From positions 1 to 6,066 of the forward strand of contig JACCYS010000057.1 in assembly GCA_013696365.1 (NCBI GenBank): a DNA stretch of 6,066 nucleotides. Reading direction: 5' to 3'. Position 1 is the first letter of the stretch. The number at the start of each line of letters is the position of its first letter. Source of the stretch: Nocardioidaceae bacterium (GTDB lineage: Bacteria; Actinomycetota; Actinomycetes; Propionibacteriales; Nocardioidaceae). The notes under the pieces were generated by a model, which did not search any database, was not told the DNA's origin, and saw only the letters and a list, made by a program, of their open reading frames with translations. Shown here piece after piece: positions 1-5,704 of the stretch. The position numbers were made by a program, and so were the translations under genes.

Positions 1-334
1 GCAGCAGGACACCGGGGGCGTCCAGGCCCAGCTGGTGACCCCGCTCGCGCCGCCCGAGGGCGAGCGCGTCGGTGACGACCAGCTCCGTGTCGGCTCCGGT
101 CCACGTCGTGTCCAGGACGAGTCCGGGTCGCCGGTAGCTTCTGCTGGCGGTCAGCCCGGTGCCGGTCGGCGCGACGAGGAAGTGCCCGGCGCCGGCGTCC
201 AGCAGGCGCGCGAACACCGGGGGACTGTCGAAACGCGGCATGCACAGCCAGTCCACCGACCCCCCGGTGCTCACCAGAGCGGCAGAGCCGCAGTCCGACA
301 GCAGTGCGTACTGATCCAGTGCCAGCTCGCTCAT
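1..334 (-). CDS. GH15 family glycosidase (trehalase/glucoamylase-like), N-terminal part, cut by window edge
   Basis: The first 111 residues are visible; the rest lies off the left edge. The N-terminus matches the start of actinobacterial GH15 proteins of the trehalase/glucoamylase type: an opening YALLSDCGSAALVS block (about residues 9-22), then GGSVDWLCMPRFDSPPVFARLL (about 24-45, read in two halves), and a later DALALGRRERGH block (about 89-100). Family members hydrolyse alpha-linked glucosides such as trehalose; the catalytic (alpha/alpha)6 domain is not in view, so substrate cannot be assigned. ATG at 334 lies 3 bases after the stop of the aldo/keto reductase gene. There is no strong Shine-Dalgarno sequence, so translation is probably coupled to that gene in a two-gene operon. 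No signal peptide is seen, consistent with a cytoplasmic enzyme. The family call is confident; the exact activity is inference. Confidence 0.85.
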   Translation of the reverse strand, partial: MSELALDQYALLSDCGSAALVSTGGSVDWLCMPRFDSPPVFARLLDAGAGHFLVAPTGTGLTASRSYRRPGLVLDTTWTGADTELVVTDALALGRRERGHQLGLDAPGVLL

Positions 335-337
335 GAC

Positions 338-1351
338 TCAGCCCGCGGCGGGAGCCGACTCGCCGCGGACGGAGGCCATCTCGGGGTAGCGATTCCCCGA
401 GGCCGCCCCCGCCGGCGCGGCCTCCTCGAGCCGGGCCAGGACCGTCTCGTCCAACGCGATGTCAGCGGCAGCCGCGTTCTCCCCCAGCCGCTCTCGACGC
501 CGGGTGCCGGGGATCGGCACCACATCGTCTCCTTGGTGCAGCAGCCAGGCCAGTGCGAGCTGGCCAGGGGTGACCCCCAAGTCGTCGGCGATCTCGCGCA
601 CGGTGGCGACCAGGGCGAGGTTGGCGTCCAGGTGCGCGGCCTGGAACCGCGGGCTGTGGCGGCGGAAGTCGTCGTCGGCGAGGTCGTCGAGAGAGGTGAT
701 CGCGCCGGTCAGGAAGCCGCGCCCCAGCGGGCTGTAGGCCACGACCCCGATCCCGAGCTCGCGGGCGGTCGGCAGCACCTCCGCCTCCAGGTCGCGGGTC
801 CACAGGGACCACTCGGTCTGCAGCGCGGCGATGGGATGCACCGCGTTCGCCCGGCGCAGCGTGGCTGCGCTGGCCTCGGACAGGCCCAGGTGGCGGACCT
901 TGCCAGCGGTGACCAGCTCGGCCATGGCGCCTACGGTCTCCTCGATCGGCACCTGCGGATCGACGCGGTGTTGGTAGTACAGGTCGACGTGCTCGAGTCC
1001 CAGCCGTTGCAGCGAGGCGTCGAGGCTGGGGCGGACGTTGTCCGCCGAGCCGTCGATAGCGCGGTCGATGCCCTCGCCGCGCTCGATGCCGAACTTGGTC
1101 GCCAGCACCACCTCGTCGCGGCGGTCACGGATCGCCGCACCGACGAGCCGTTCGTTGTCGCCCCGGCCGTACATGGCGGCGGTGTCGAGCAAGGTGACAC
1201 CGAGGTCCAGCGCACGGTGCAGGGTGGCCACCGACTCCTCCTCGTCGCCGGGGCCGTAGAACTCGCTCATCCCCATGCAGCCCAGTCCGAGCGCGGACAC
1301 CGTCAGGCCCCCGTCGCTGGGACCGCCGAGGACTCTCGTGGGCAGCGTCAT
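338..1351 (-). CDS. Aldo/keto reductase
   Basis: A complete 337-residue NADPH-type aldo/keto reductase with a TIM-barrel fold, of the YakC/AKR13-like group that reduces aldehydes and ketones in the cytoplasm. The catalytic tetrad is visible: D56 in [10 protein letters not shown]61, K86 in VVLATKFG and H128 in YYQHRVDP. The N-terminal [12 protein letters not shown] motif (about 22-33), the [12 protein letters not shown] segment (about 205-216) and the cofactor-binding [15 protein letters not shown] segment (about 278-292) are all present, and the length is normal. The frame is open to 1483, but ATG at 1351 is the right start: it has GGAAGGA about 8 bases upstream and gives the standard N-terminus. 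The extra 44 residues look non-coding. It is followed after 3 bases by the GH15 gene and is divergent from the propeller pseudogene. The physiological substrate is unknown. Confidence 0.95.
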   Translation of the reverse strand: MTLPTRVLGGPSDGGLTVSALGLGCMGMSEFYGPGDEEESVATLHRALDLGVTLLDTAAMYGRGDNERLVGAAIRDRRDEVVLATKFGIERGEGIDRAIDGSADNVRPSLDASLQRLGLEHVDLYYQHRVDPQVPIEETVGAMAELVTAGKVRHLGLSEASAATLRRANAVHPIAALQTEWSLWTRDLEAEVLPTARELGIGVVAYSPLGRGFLTGAITSLDDLADDDFRRHSPRFQAAHLDANLALVATVREIADDLGVTPGQLALAWLLHQGDDVVPIPGTRRRERLGENAAAADIALDETVLARLEEAAPAGAASGNRYPEMASVRGESAPAAG

Positions 1352-1509
1352 CAGGTGGTCCTTCCGTGCTCGGCGGGCGTTGTCATCACCATCCTGCCGC
1401 GTGCGCGGCGAACCGACATCTCGGCCTGCGCTTGCGGCGAGCGGCGCGACGATCGAGGCTGGGCACAGCACCGGATGGGGCAACTCGAGACAAACCTCGG
1501 GAGACCACC

Positions 1510-1998
1510 ATGTCCGCTCGTCCGGCTACTCGCCTTGTCCTGGCCGCCCTGGCAGCGACGGGTGTGTTCTGCTCGGCTTCGACCTCCAGCGGCACCCCGG
1601 TCGCCGACGAGAGCGCCGACAGACCTGACCTCGACGGATCGGCAGGCGGCGTGGTGCGCCGAGCACAGTCGGGAGACTGGGACCCGGTCGCCGACGACTC
1701 GGCCGGCACGTTCGCCGCCAACGGCATCCGGCGGCTACGCGACGGTGACCTGCTGGTCCTGGACTCTCGTGACGGTGGGCTGCTCGCGGTCGACGTCCCC
1801 AGCGGCGTGGCGGCCGAGGTGCCCGTCCGCGGCCGCCGGGCCCTTACTAGCGGCGACGGTCTGGTGCTCGACCACCGGATCCTCTACGTCGTGCGCGGCG
1901 CGCCGACAACCGCGTGGAGGGCTTGCGGGTGCGCAAGGCCGACGGCACCTGGCGGGACTGGGTGCTGGACGGGGACGCTTCACGGAAGCGTCCGCTGA
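1510..1998 (+). pseudogene. Decayed secreted SMP-30/gluconolactonase-like beta-propeller gene
   Basis: ATG at 1510, after a GGGAG, opens with a signal peptide ([20 protein letters not shown], about residues 1-20). It then jumps to a segment typical of the second half of secreted SMP-30/NHL-type propellers: NGIRRLRDGDLLVLDSRDGG (71-90), LLAVDVPSG, then LTSGDGLVLDHRILYVVRG (112-130). The first blades expected between signal peptide and NGI are absent. After codon 129-130 (around 1894-1904, in a GCGGCGCGCC run) the family pattern continues in another frame as ADNRVEGLRVRKADGTWRDW, so about one base has been lost or two gained. In the original frame the protein degenerates and stops at 1998, 162 residues, against roughly 300 for intact relatives. 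The homology in the second frame also fades near 1975. Signal peptide plus a partial propeller without blade closure is unlikely to fold. The family call is from recalled motifs; the frame shift itself is visible. Confidence 0.7.
1973..1993 (+). terminator. Perfect 9-bp hairpin at the end of the propeller pseudogene
   Basis: GGACGCTTC (1973-1981), a three-base ACG loop, and GAAGCGTCC (1985-1993) form a perfect 9-bp stem. It sits exactly where propeller homology ends. No T-run follows, so it would be a weak or U-less intrinsic terminator, or a mark of the junction. It could insulate the downstream toxin-antitoxin operon from read-through. Confidence 0.4.
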
Positions 1999-2018
1999 GC
2001 CGCAACCGGATCGGTCTG

Positions 2019-2034
2019 CGGGACGTCCGTCCCG
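2019..2034 (+). repeat. Short GC-rich inverted repeat upstream of the MazEF promoter
   Basis: CGGGAC (2019-2024) and GTCCCG (2029-2034) can pair around a GTCC loop. It is immediately next to the operator-like repeat at 2035-2055 and covers the place where a -35 box would be expected. It could be an extra regulator site or part of a terminator; short GC stems are common in such DNA, so this is weak. Confidence 0.25.
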
Positions 2035-2055
2035 TGTCTTACACTATGTGGGACA
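2035..2055 (+). promoter_or_regulatory. Probable -10 region and autoregulatory operator of the MazEF operon
   Basis: A 21-bp imperfect palindrome centred on T2045 has the form TGTC-nn-ACA-nnn-TGT-nn-GACA: 7 of 10 arm positions pair, and two of the other three are G-T. It contains TACACT (2040-2045), which fits the actinobacterial -10 pattern TAnnnT and would place the transcript start near 2052, about 11 bases before the antitoxin ATG. No good -35 is visible. A palindrome over the -10 just before a ribbon-helix-helix antitoxin is the usual place for autorepression by the TA complex; binding is inferred. Confidence 0.5.
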
Positions 2056-2063
2056 GTCGATGC

Positions 2064-2297
2064 ATGGCTGACACAATCACTTTCCGACCCGACGAGGATG
2101 CTTCGCGAGCTCTGGCGGTCTTGACCCGAGACGGCACCCCCGTGTCAGCCGCCGTGCGCGCGGCCCTGATCGATGCGGCACGCGAGCGTGCCCGGTCGGC
2201 GCTCCGCGCTGAAGCTGAGGCACTAGCCGCGGACGAACAGGACCGCGCAGAGGCAGCACAGGTCCTGCGGGACATGGAGAGCCTGCGTGCGTGGTGA
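2064..2297 (+). CDS. Type II antitoxin, ribbon-helix-helix, MazE-like
   Basis: A 77-residue antitoxin paired with the MazF-like toxin directly downstream. Residues 1-40 fit a ribbon-helix-helix DNA-binding domain: a short beta strand (DTITFRPDEDA) followed by two helices (SRALAVLTRDG, then PVSAAVRAALIDAARER). Residues 41-77 are a charged, Ala/Glu-rich tail ending in RDMESLRAW, the kind of extended C-terminus that wraps and neutralises a MazF toxin. ATG at 2064 is chosen because it follows the operator and gives the usual length; an in-frame ATG at 2046 lies inside the palindrome and is less likely. GGGAC about 9 bases upstream is a weak ribosome site. The frame is open far upstream and runs continuously from the second frame of the propeller pseudogene, which I take as coincidence. 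It overlaps the toxin by 11 bases, so the two are co-translated. Confidence 0.82.
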   Translation: MADTITFRPDEDASRALAVLTRDGTPVSAAVRAALIDAARERARSALRAEAEALAADEQDRAEAAQVLRDMESLRAW

Positions 2298-2598
2298 GGT
2301 GCATCGGCTGCGCGCACCCCGAGATGCCCGTGGCCACGAACAACGCAGCCCGCGGTATGCCGTCGTCGTTCAATCCGACCAGTTCCCGCTCTCGACCTGG
2401 CTGGTGGCTCCGACCTCCACTTCGGCACGGGCAGCAAGTTTCCGACCAGAGGTCGAGGTCAACGGCCGGATGACGCGAGTGCTCGCTGAGCAGACCGCCG
2501 CAGTGGACCCTGGCCGTCTCGGGGACACGGTCGGACACCTGACCTTCTACGAGCTACGTCATGTCGAGGCGGCGCTACGACTTGTCCTGGACCTGTGA
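2287..2598 (+). CDS. mazF: MazF/PemK-family endoribonuclease toxin
   Basis: A 103-residue toxin of the MazF/PemK family, whose members cleave mRNA (and sometimes tRNA or rRNA) at short sequences and stop growth until the antitoxin is restored. It starts at GTG 2287, giving the classic RGEV opening, and GGAGAG lies 5 bases upstream inside the antitoxin gene. Visible family marks are GHEQ (16-19), RYAVVVQSD (23-31), the WLVAPTS strand (38-44), AEQTAAVDPGRLGDTVGHL (67-85) and the closing ALRLVLDL. By alignment in mind with Bacillus MazF, R23 and T43 fall near the catalytic Arg and Thr; this is an inference. The length is normal and nothing is broken, so the module looks functional. The RNA target cannot be read from sequence. 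Confidence 0.9.
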   Translation: MRGEVHRLRAPRDARGHEQRSPRYAVVVQSDQFPLSTWLVAPTSTSARAASFRPEVEVNGRMTRVLAEQTAAVDPGRLGDTVGHLTFYELRHVEAALRLVLDL

Positions 2599-2619
2599 AT
2601 CGGTCCGGAAGGCGATTCA
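2596..2619 (+). terminator. Hairpin overlapping the MazF stop codon
   Basis: TGAATCG (2596-2602, including the toxin stop codon) and CGATTCA (2613-2619) form a perfect 7-bp stem around a 10-base loop that itself holds the palindrome TCCGGA. It is placed to end the toxin-antitoxin transcript, though no T-run follows, so efficiency is uncertain. Confidence 0.4.
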
Positions 2620-2632
2620 TCATCCGATCAGG

Positions 2633-2839
2633 TCACAATGGCGGGTAGGTCGAGCTGGCTCCGGAGGCGGGCAGCGATGGTATCTCGGCATTGGGTGTTG
2701 TGAAGTGTGAGCGCGAGGTAACAACGGGCACCCGACGAGAGACCTTCCTGGCCGCGTCGAGCGAAACGATGAAGACCTGCACGGCCAGCTTGAGGACCTC
2801 CACGCCGGCGAGCTCGGCTTCAGCATGTCGCTTCCGGGT
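2633..2839 (-). other. Open frame without a normal start, possible gene remnant
   Basis: On the minus strand 68 codons are open between two stops, with no ATG; the first in-frame GTG is internal. The upstream part (about 2750-2825, reading AEAELAGVEVLKLAVQVFIV) has coding-like character: almost every codon ends in G or C and the composition resembles a helix or membrane-associated segment. The downstream half loses this bias and turns Ser/Thr/Pro-rich. I do not recognise a family. It may be the 3' remnant of a lost gene, or simply open by chance in GC-rich DNA. It is otherwise the only content of the 273 bases between the MazEF module and the DUF427 gene. Confidence 0.2.
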
Positions 2840-2849
2840 TCATCGTAGA

Positions 2850-2863
2850 TGTTGCGAGCAACA
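2850..2863 (+). repeat. Inverted repeat just before the DUF427 gene
   Basis: TGTTGC (2850-2855), GA, then GCAACA (2858-2863) form a perfect 6+6 palindrome ending 8 bases before the DUF427 start codon. It occupies the place of the ribosome site, where no Shine-Dalgarno sequence is visible. It could be an operator or an RNA hairpin limiting translation; evidence is positional only. Confidence 0.3.
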
Positions 2864-2871
2864 ATGGCGGC

Positions 2872-3681
2872 ATGTCCCTGACGCTTGGCCGACACCGGCC
2901 GCTGTCCAGTACCGAACCGGCCACCGTGAACTACGAGGTCAACGGGCCGCGGCACCGGCTGTTCTTCGACCCGTTCCCGCGCCGCATCCGCGCTTTCCTC
3001 GGCGGCGAGCTAGTGCTGGACTCCGTGCGGGCGATGCTGCTGCACGAGAGCAACCTGATGGTGGTGCTCTATCTGCCGCGCGAGGACGTCCTCGCGACGC
3101 TGACTGCGACCGAGCACACGACCCACTGCCCGTTCAAAGGCGGCGCGTCGTACTGGGACGTCGAGGCGGGTGGCCAGAGGGCGTCGAACGCCGCTTGGGG
3201 CTACATCGAACCGCAGCCTGAGGCGTCCTGGCTGGGGGGCTACGTCGCCTTCTACTGGGACAAGATGGATGCCTGGTTCGACGAGGATGAGGAAACCGGT
3301 GCGCACCCGCGCGACCCCTACACGCGGATCGACGTGCGTCGCACCTCACGGCCCGTCGAGATCAGCGTGTGCGGCGAGGTGGTCGCGCAGACCCGAAGAG
3401 CGCTGGTGCTCTCCGAGGGGCACCTCCCGAACCGCTTCTACGTGCCCCGGGGGGATGTTCGAGAAGAGCTGCTAGAGGTCTCCCCGACCCACAGCTACTG
3501 CCCGTACAAGGGAGTGGCGTCCTACCTGCACGTCGCGGGAGTGCGAGACGGCGCGTGGTACTACCCGGAGCCCTACGACGGGGTGAGGCTCATCGCTGAC
3601 CACCTTGCCTTTCACGGTGAGGATCTCGAGGTCCGAGTGGCCGGTGATCCGATCGAGACGGCGATGCCCCCGCGTTCCTGA
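2872..3681 (+). CDS. Tandem DUF427 (NTP_transf_9) domain protein
   Basis: A 269-residue protein made of two copies of the DUF427 domain, a small beta-rich fold of unknown biochemical role that is common in actinobacteria. The opening MSLTLG...PLS and FFDPFPRRIRAFLGGELVLDS (31-51) are typical of the two-domain form. Repeat 1 carries YLPREDV (67-73) and H85-CPFKGGASYW (86-95). Repeat 2 carries YVPRGDV (190-196) and H207-SYCPYKGVASYL (208-219). Both copies keep the H...C-P-[FY]-K-G-x-A-S-Y signature, so neither is degenerate. No signal peptide or membrane segment is seen, so it is probably cytoplasmic. ATG at 2872 gives the expected N-terminus, but there is no Shine-Dalgarno sequence and a short palindrome lies just upstream. 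The gene stands alone and converges on the peroxiredoxin-like gene with 43 bases between the stops, in which I see no convincing terminator. Confidence 0.92.
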   Translation: MSLTLGRHRPLSSTEPATVNYEVNGPRHRLFFDPFPRRIRAFLGGELVLDSVRAMLLHESNLMVVLYLPREDVLATLTATEHTTHCPFKGGASYWDVEAGGQRASNAAWGYIEPQPEASWLGGYVAFYWDKMDAWFDEDEETGAHPRDPYTRIDVRRTSRPVEISVCGEVVAQTRRALVLSEGHLPNRFYVPRGDVREELLEVSPTHSYCPYKGVASYLHVAGVRDGAWYYPEPYDGVRLIADHLAFHGEDLEVRVAGDPIETAMPPRS

Positions 3682-3724
3682 GCGTCCTGCCGAGCGGGCG
3701 TCCCCGGCGTCGCAGCGTCTGGGC

Positions 3725-4249
3725 TCAGGCCGCGCCCCGGGCCGGGTAGTCCTGCTTCTGCGCGAACTGCAGCCCGGCGAGCACGTCGTCGAGGGCCGGG
3801 CGTCCGAACGGCATCGAGGACACGTTGCTCCAGTACACGGTCCCATCGGCGTCGAGGGCGAACACGCCAGGCTCGTTGAACACCGGCGCCTCGCCGTCCT
3901 TGATCGCGGTGGAGACGAACAGGCCCCATGCGCGCGCGGACGCCTCGCTGAGGCCATGGGCCACCGGCAGGTCTCCCAGGTGCCACTCCTGGACCAGCTG
4001 GGCGCTGCGCTCGGGTGTCTCCATGCTGACCGCGAGGACCCGGCCCACGCCGGCCTCGTGCAGATCACCGAGATGGTGATCGAGTTCGCCGACCTGCTTG
4101 CGGCACACGGGACAGTGCAGCCCGCGGAAGAACACCACCAGCGAGAACCGTCCGTCGACGCCAGTGCCCAGCGCCAGGTCGTCGGTACTCCCGCCGCCGG
4201 TGAGCGGCAGCGACAGCGCTGGTGGGGTCTGCGTTGGTGTCAGTGTCAT
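3725..4249 (-). CDS. Peroxiredoxin-like AhpC/TSA family protein
   Basis: A complete 174-residue thioredoxin-fold protein of the peroxiredoxin-like AhpC/TSA group. Beta strand RFSLVVFFRGLHCPVCRKQ (34-52) carries the CxxC active site, C46 and C49. VLAVSMETPE (71-80) and GVFALDADGTVYWSNVSSMPFGRP (128-151) match the rest of the family core. It probably reduces peroxides or handles protein thiols in the cytoplasm; the CxxC is more thioredoxin-like than the single peroxidatic cysteine of classical enzymes. ATG at 4249 gives the usual MTLTP-type start, but no clear Shine-Dalgarno precedes it. The frame is open upstream to 4495 and there reads remnants of the MOSC gene. It is the last gene of a minus-strand operon with the MOSC pseudogene and the DUF1348 gene; the deletion that truncated the MOSC gene may have removed its original leader. 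Confidence 0.9.
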   Translation of the reverse strand: MTLTPTQTPPALSLPLTGGGSTDDLALGTGVDGRFSLVVFFRGLHCPVCRKQVGELDHHLGDLHEAGVGRVLAVSMETPERSAQLVQEWHLGDLPVAHGLSEASARAWGLFVSTAIKDGEAPVFNEPGVFALDADGTVYWSNVSSMPFGRPALDDVLAGLQFAQKQDYPARGAA

Positions 4250-4256
4250 ACAGGTT

Positions 4257-4775
4257 TCAACTGGGGCGTCCGCCGCGAGTATTCCGGCGATGCGCCGTTG
4301 GCGGACCGAGTGGATGCCGATGAGGGCGCGTCTGTGATGGCCAGCGCCGCCCCTGGCCGGCGGCGTCTTCCTCAGGGTCTGCTCCGCCGAGGAGCCGGTT
4401 GGGGCGCAGCCGGCGCACGTCGTGCCCGAAGCGTCGGACCGCCCCGTCGGTGGCGACGAGCAGGTTGGTGATGTCGAAGCGCTCGGGGCCGTCATAGCGG
4501 CGCAGGGTTGCTGTTGGGTCTGCTCTCTCCCGAACGAGCCGCAGCGCCTCGAGCGAGTCCCACGGCGGACCCGCGATGGTGGCTTGCCCGTCGCAGGAGG
4601 TGGCGGCGGGCAGGGTCAGCAGGCCGGCGCGGGTGCGGCCGGTGAGCGGGCCGGAGCCGCTGCTGACATGCACGTAGCGGTCTCCTGCCACCCCTTGAGG
4701 GGTGAGTGCGGCGACTGCCAGCGGCTTCCCGGCCAGCAACTTGAATGGGTAGCGCCACAGGGCGGCGAGGTGCAC
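4257..4775 (-). pseudogene. MOSC-domain protein pseudogene: two frameshifts and a lost C-terminus
   Basis: GTG at 4775 has a strong AGGAGG 5 bases upstream and begins a normal MOSC N-terminal beta-barrel protein: MHLAALWRYPFKLLAG (1-16), LTPQGVAGDRYVHV (24-37), RYDGPERFDITNLLVATDG (92-110), then DVRRLRPN (119-126). MOSC proteins bind sulfur-carrying metal cofactors or transfer sulfur. Past about codon 138 the frame turns to Arg/Pro/His-rich text. The family pattern continues as AALAITDA in a second frame (about 4350-4328), then as ALIGIHSVRQRRI in a third (about 4330-4289). The shifts lie in G/C runs near 4345-4365 and 4325-4334. The C-terminal part that should follow the RQRC-like motif, roughly 60 codons, is absent: the peroxiredoxin start is reached at once. 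The first frame stops at 4257. Even if the shifts were sequence errors the C-terminus would still be missing. Confidence 0.75.
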
Positions 4776-4780
4776 GGGTT

Positions 4781-4786
4781 CCTCCT
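4781..4786 (-). promoter_or_regulatory. Strong Shine-Dalgarno site of the MOSC pseudogene
   Basis: On the minus strand AAGGAGGAACCC stands directly before GTG 4775. This is the best ribosome site in the window, decides the GTG start, and shows that the broken gene was once well translated. Confidence 0.75.
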
Positions 4787-4796
4787 TGGTCCCGAG

Positions 4797-5270
4797 CTAT
4801 TGGACCGGTATCTCGAGGCCGCGCTCGGCCTCGGGGCGCGGGCCGTGGATGCGTCGCTGGTCTGCGGTGATCGCGAGGTCGTTGATGCTGGCCTCGCGGC
4901 GGCACATGAGGCCGGTGCTGGTGAACTCCCACAGCTCGTTGCCGTAGGACCGCCAGGTCTGGCCGGCGTCGTCGTGCCATTCGTACTGGAAGCGAACGGC
5001 GATGCGGTCGAGTCGGAAGACCCAGAGCGTCTTGCGCAGGGCGTAGTCGTGCTCCCGCTGCCACTTGCGGGTCAGGAACGCGACGATCTGTTCTCGTCCG
5101 GCGACGAACTCGTCGCGGTTGCGCCAGACGGAGTCTGGCGTGTAGGCCGCGGCGACGCGCTCAGGGTCGCGGGTGTTCCAGGCGTCCTCGGCGGCCTGGA
5201 CCTTGGCCAGGGCACCTGCCTCGTCGAAGGGTGGTAGCGGGGGTCGTGAGGGGACCGGGTCGTTGCTCAT
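4797..5270 (-). CDS. DUF1348 family, NTF2-like protein
   Basis: A complete 157-residue member of the DUF1348 family, small proteins with the NTF2/SnoaL-like cone fold; no firm enzymatic role is known. Family marks run the full length: the SRPPLPPF opening (about 8-15), [21 protein letters not shown] (about 26-46), [22 protein letters not shown], then [27 protein letters not shown] and the closing [14 protein letters not shown] at 5270 gives the standard start, with AGGA about 11 bases upstream. The same frame is open upstream to 5525 and there encodes remnants of two other proteins, so automatic annotation could call a false 240-residue fusion. The MOSC pseudogene begins 21 bases after its stop, so the two belong to one operon, with the peroxiredoxin-like gene third. 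Confidence 0.92.
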   Translation of the reverse strand: MSNDPVPSRPPLPPFDEAGALAKVQAAEDAWNTRDPERVAAAYTPDSVWRNRDEFVAGREQIVAFLTRKWQREHDYALRKTLWVFRLDRIAVRFQYEWHDDAGQTWRSYGNELWEFTSTGLMCRREASINDLAITADQRRIHGPRPEAERGLEIPVQ

Positions 5271-5525
5271 GCGGATGACGTCCTGCCGGTGGAAAGGTGG
5301 CCAGGCGGTGACGATCGGGAAGTCGACCTCAACGCCGGCCGCTTTGTTGAAGTAGTTGATCAAGACGTTGAGCGCAACCAGAGCGATGGTCTCGGCGATC
5401 CCCTCGTCGGTGACGCCGGTGGCGCGGGTGGCGCGGGGATTGGCGAGGTGGGCCAGCGCTTGCCAACGGCGCATCCGAGCTTGCCCCTCGCCCGCAGCCA
5501 GTGTGCAGGCGATGGGCAAGTCGTT
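5271..5525 (-). pseudogene. Chimeric remnant: start of a small conserved protein joined to the end of an AhpD/carboxymuconolactone decarboxylase-like protein
   Basis: Two unrelated fragments are read in one frame. From 5525 the text [22 protein letters not shown] resembles the start of a small conserved actinobacterial protein of unknown function; its usual ATG is missing, a stop lies not far upstream, and only a TTG at 5519 could start it. From about 5417 to 5310 the text [18 protein letters not shown] followed by [18 protein letters not shown] matches the C-terminal end of carboxymuconolactone decarboxylase/AhpD-like proteins. The catalytic CxxC half of that protein is absent, so it cannot act as a hydroperoxidase. 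No stop separates this from the DUF1348 ATG at 5270. A deletion joining two neighbouring genes is the simplest explanation. The AhpD-like end is the surer of the two assignments; the first rests on memory of similar openings. Confidence 0.6.
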
Positions 5526-5672
5526 GCCCTTCCGGAGAACCCAGCTTGCTCACGTCCCCATCCCACGCCGAAGTAGCCCGAAGATCAAGCCCACCCGCAT
5601 GCTGATCCCCTACTGGGTCAGGAGATCGATCGGCGTGCCGACTCGAAGCTCCGACGTACGCACGTTGCCTGC

Positions 5673-5702
5673 AGCAATGATAGCCACCTTGCTATCATTG
5701 CT
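5673..5702 (+). promoter_or_regulatory. Perfect 12-bp inverted repeat: VapBC operator overlapping the -10 box
   Basis: AGCAATGATAGC (5673-5684) and GCTATCATTGCT (5691-5702) are exact inverted copies around CACCTT. With one mismatch the match extends to 15 bases per arm. The right arm contains TATCAT (5693-5698), a near-consensus -10 that would start transcription at about 5705, the A of the antitoxin ATG. The left arm carries the same hexamer on the other strand. Repression by the antitoxin-toxin complex is the expected role. Confidence 0.75.
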
Positions 5703-5704
5703 AC

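Noticed and set aside
1352..1483. A 44-residue N-terminal extension of the aldo/keto reductase
   Set aside because: ATG 1351 has a good Shine-Dalgarno and gives the standard family start; the extension has no family-like text.
35..2071. A 678-codon open frame on the plus strand across the left third of the window
   Set aside because: It lies antisense to the clear aldo/keto reductase and GH15 genes and has no recognisable domains. Long antisense open frames are expected in DNA this GC-rich.
1914..2297. A 127-residue antitoxin starting at GTG 1914
   Set aside because: The upstream part is the shifted remainder of the propeller pseudogene; the antitoxin family pattern begins at 2064, after the operator.
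3682..3724. A bidirectional terminator between the convergent DUF427 and peroxiredoxin-like genes
   Set aside because: Only a 5-bp TGAGC/GCTCA pairing across the two stops and a 4-bp inner stem are present, too weak to call.
3605..4471. A 288-codon plus-strand open frame opposite the peroxiredoxin and MOSC region
   Set aside because: It is the shadow of the minus-strand genes, whose family motifs are clear; its own text has no recognisable domain.
4422..5237. A 271-codon plus-strand open frame opposite DUF1348 and MOSC
   Set aside because: Antisense to a well-supported DUF1348 gene and rich in Gly/Val repeats typical of shadow frames.
5526..5672. Possible further gene between the chimeric remnant and the VapBC operator
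   Set aside because: Frames there show no family-like text, start or ribosome site.
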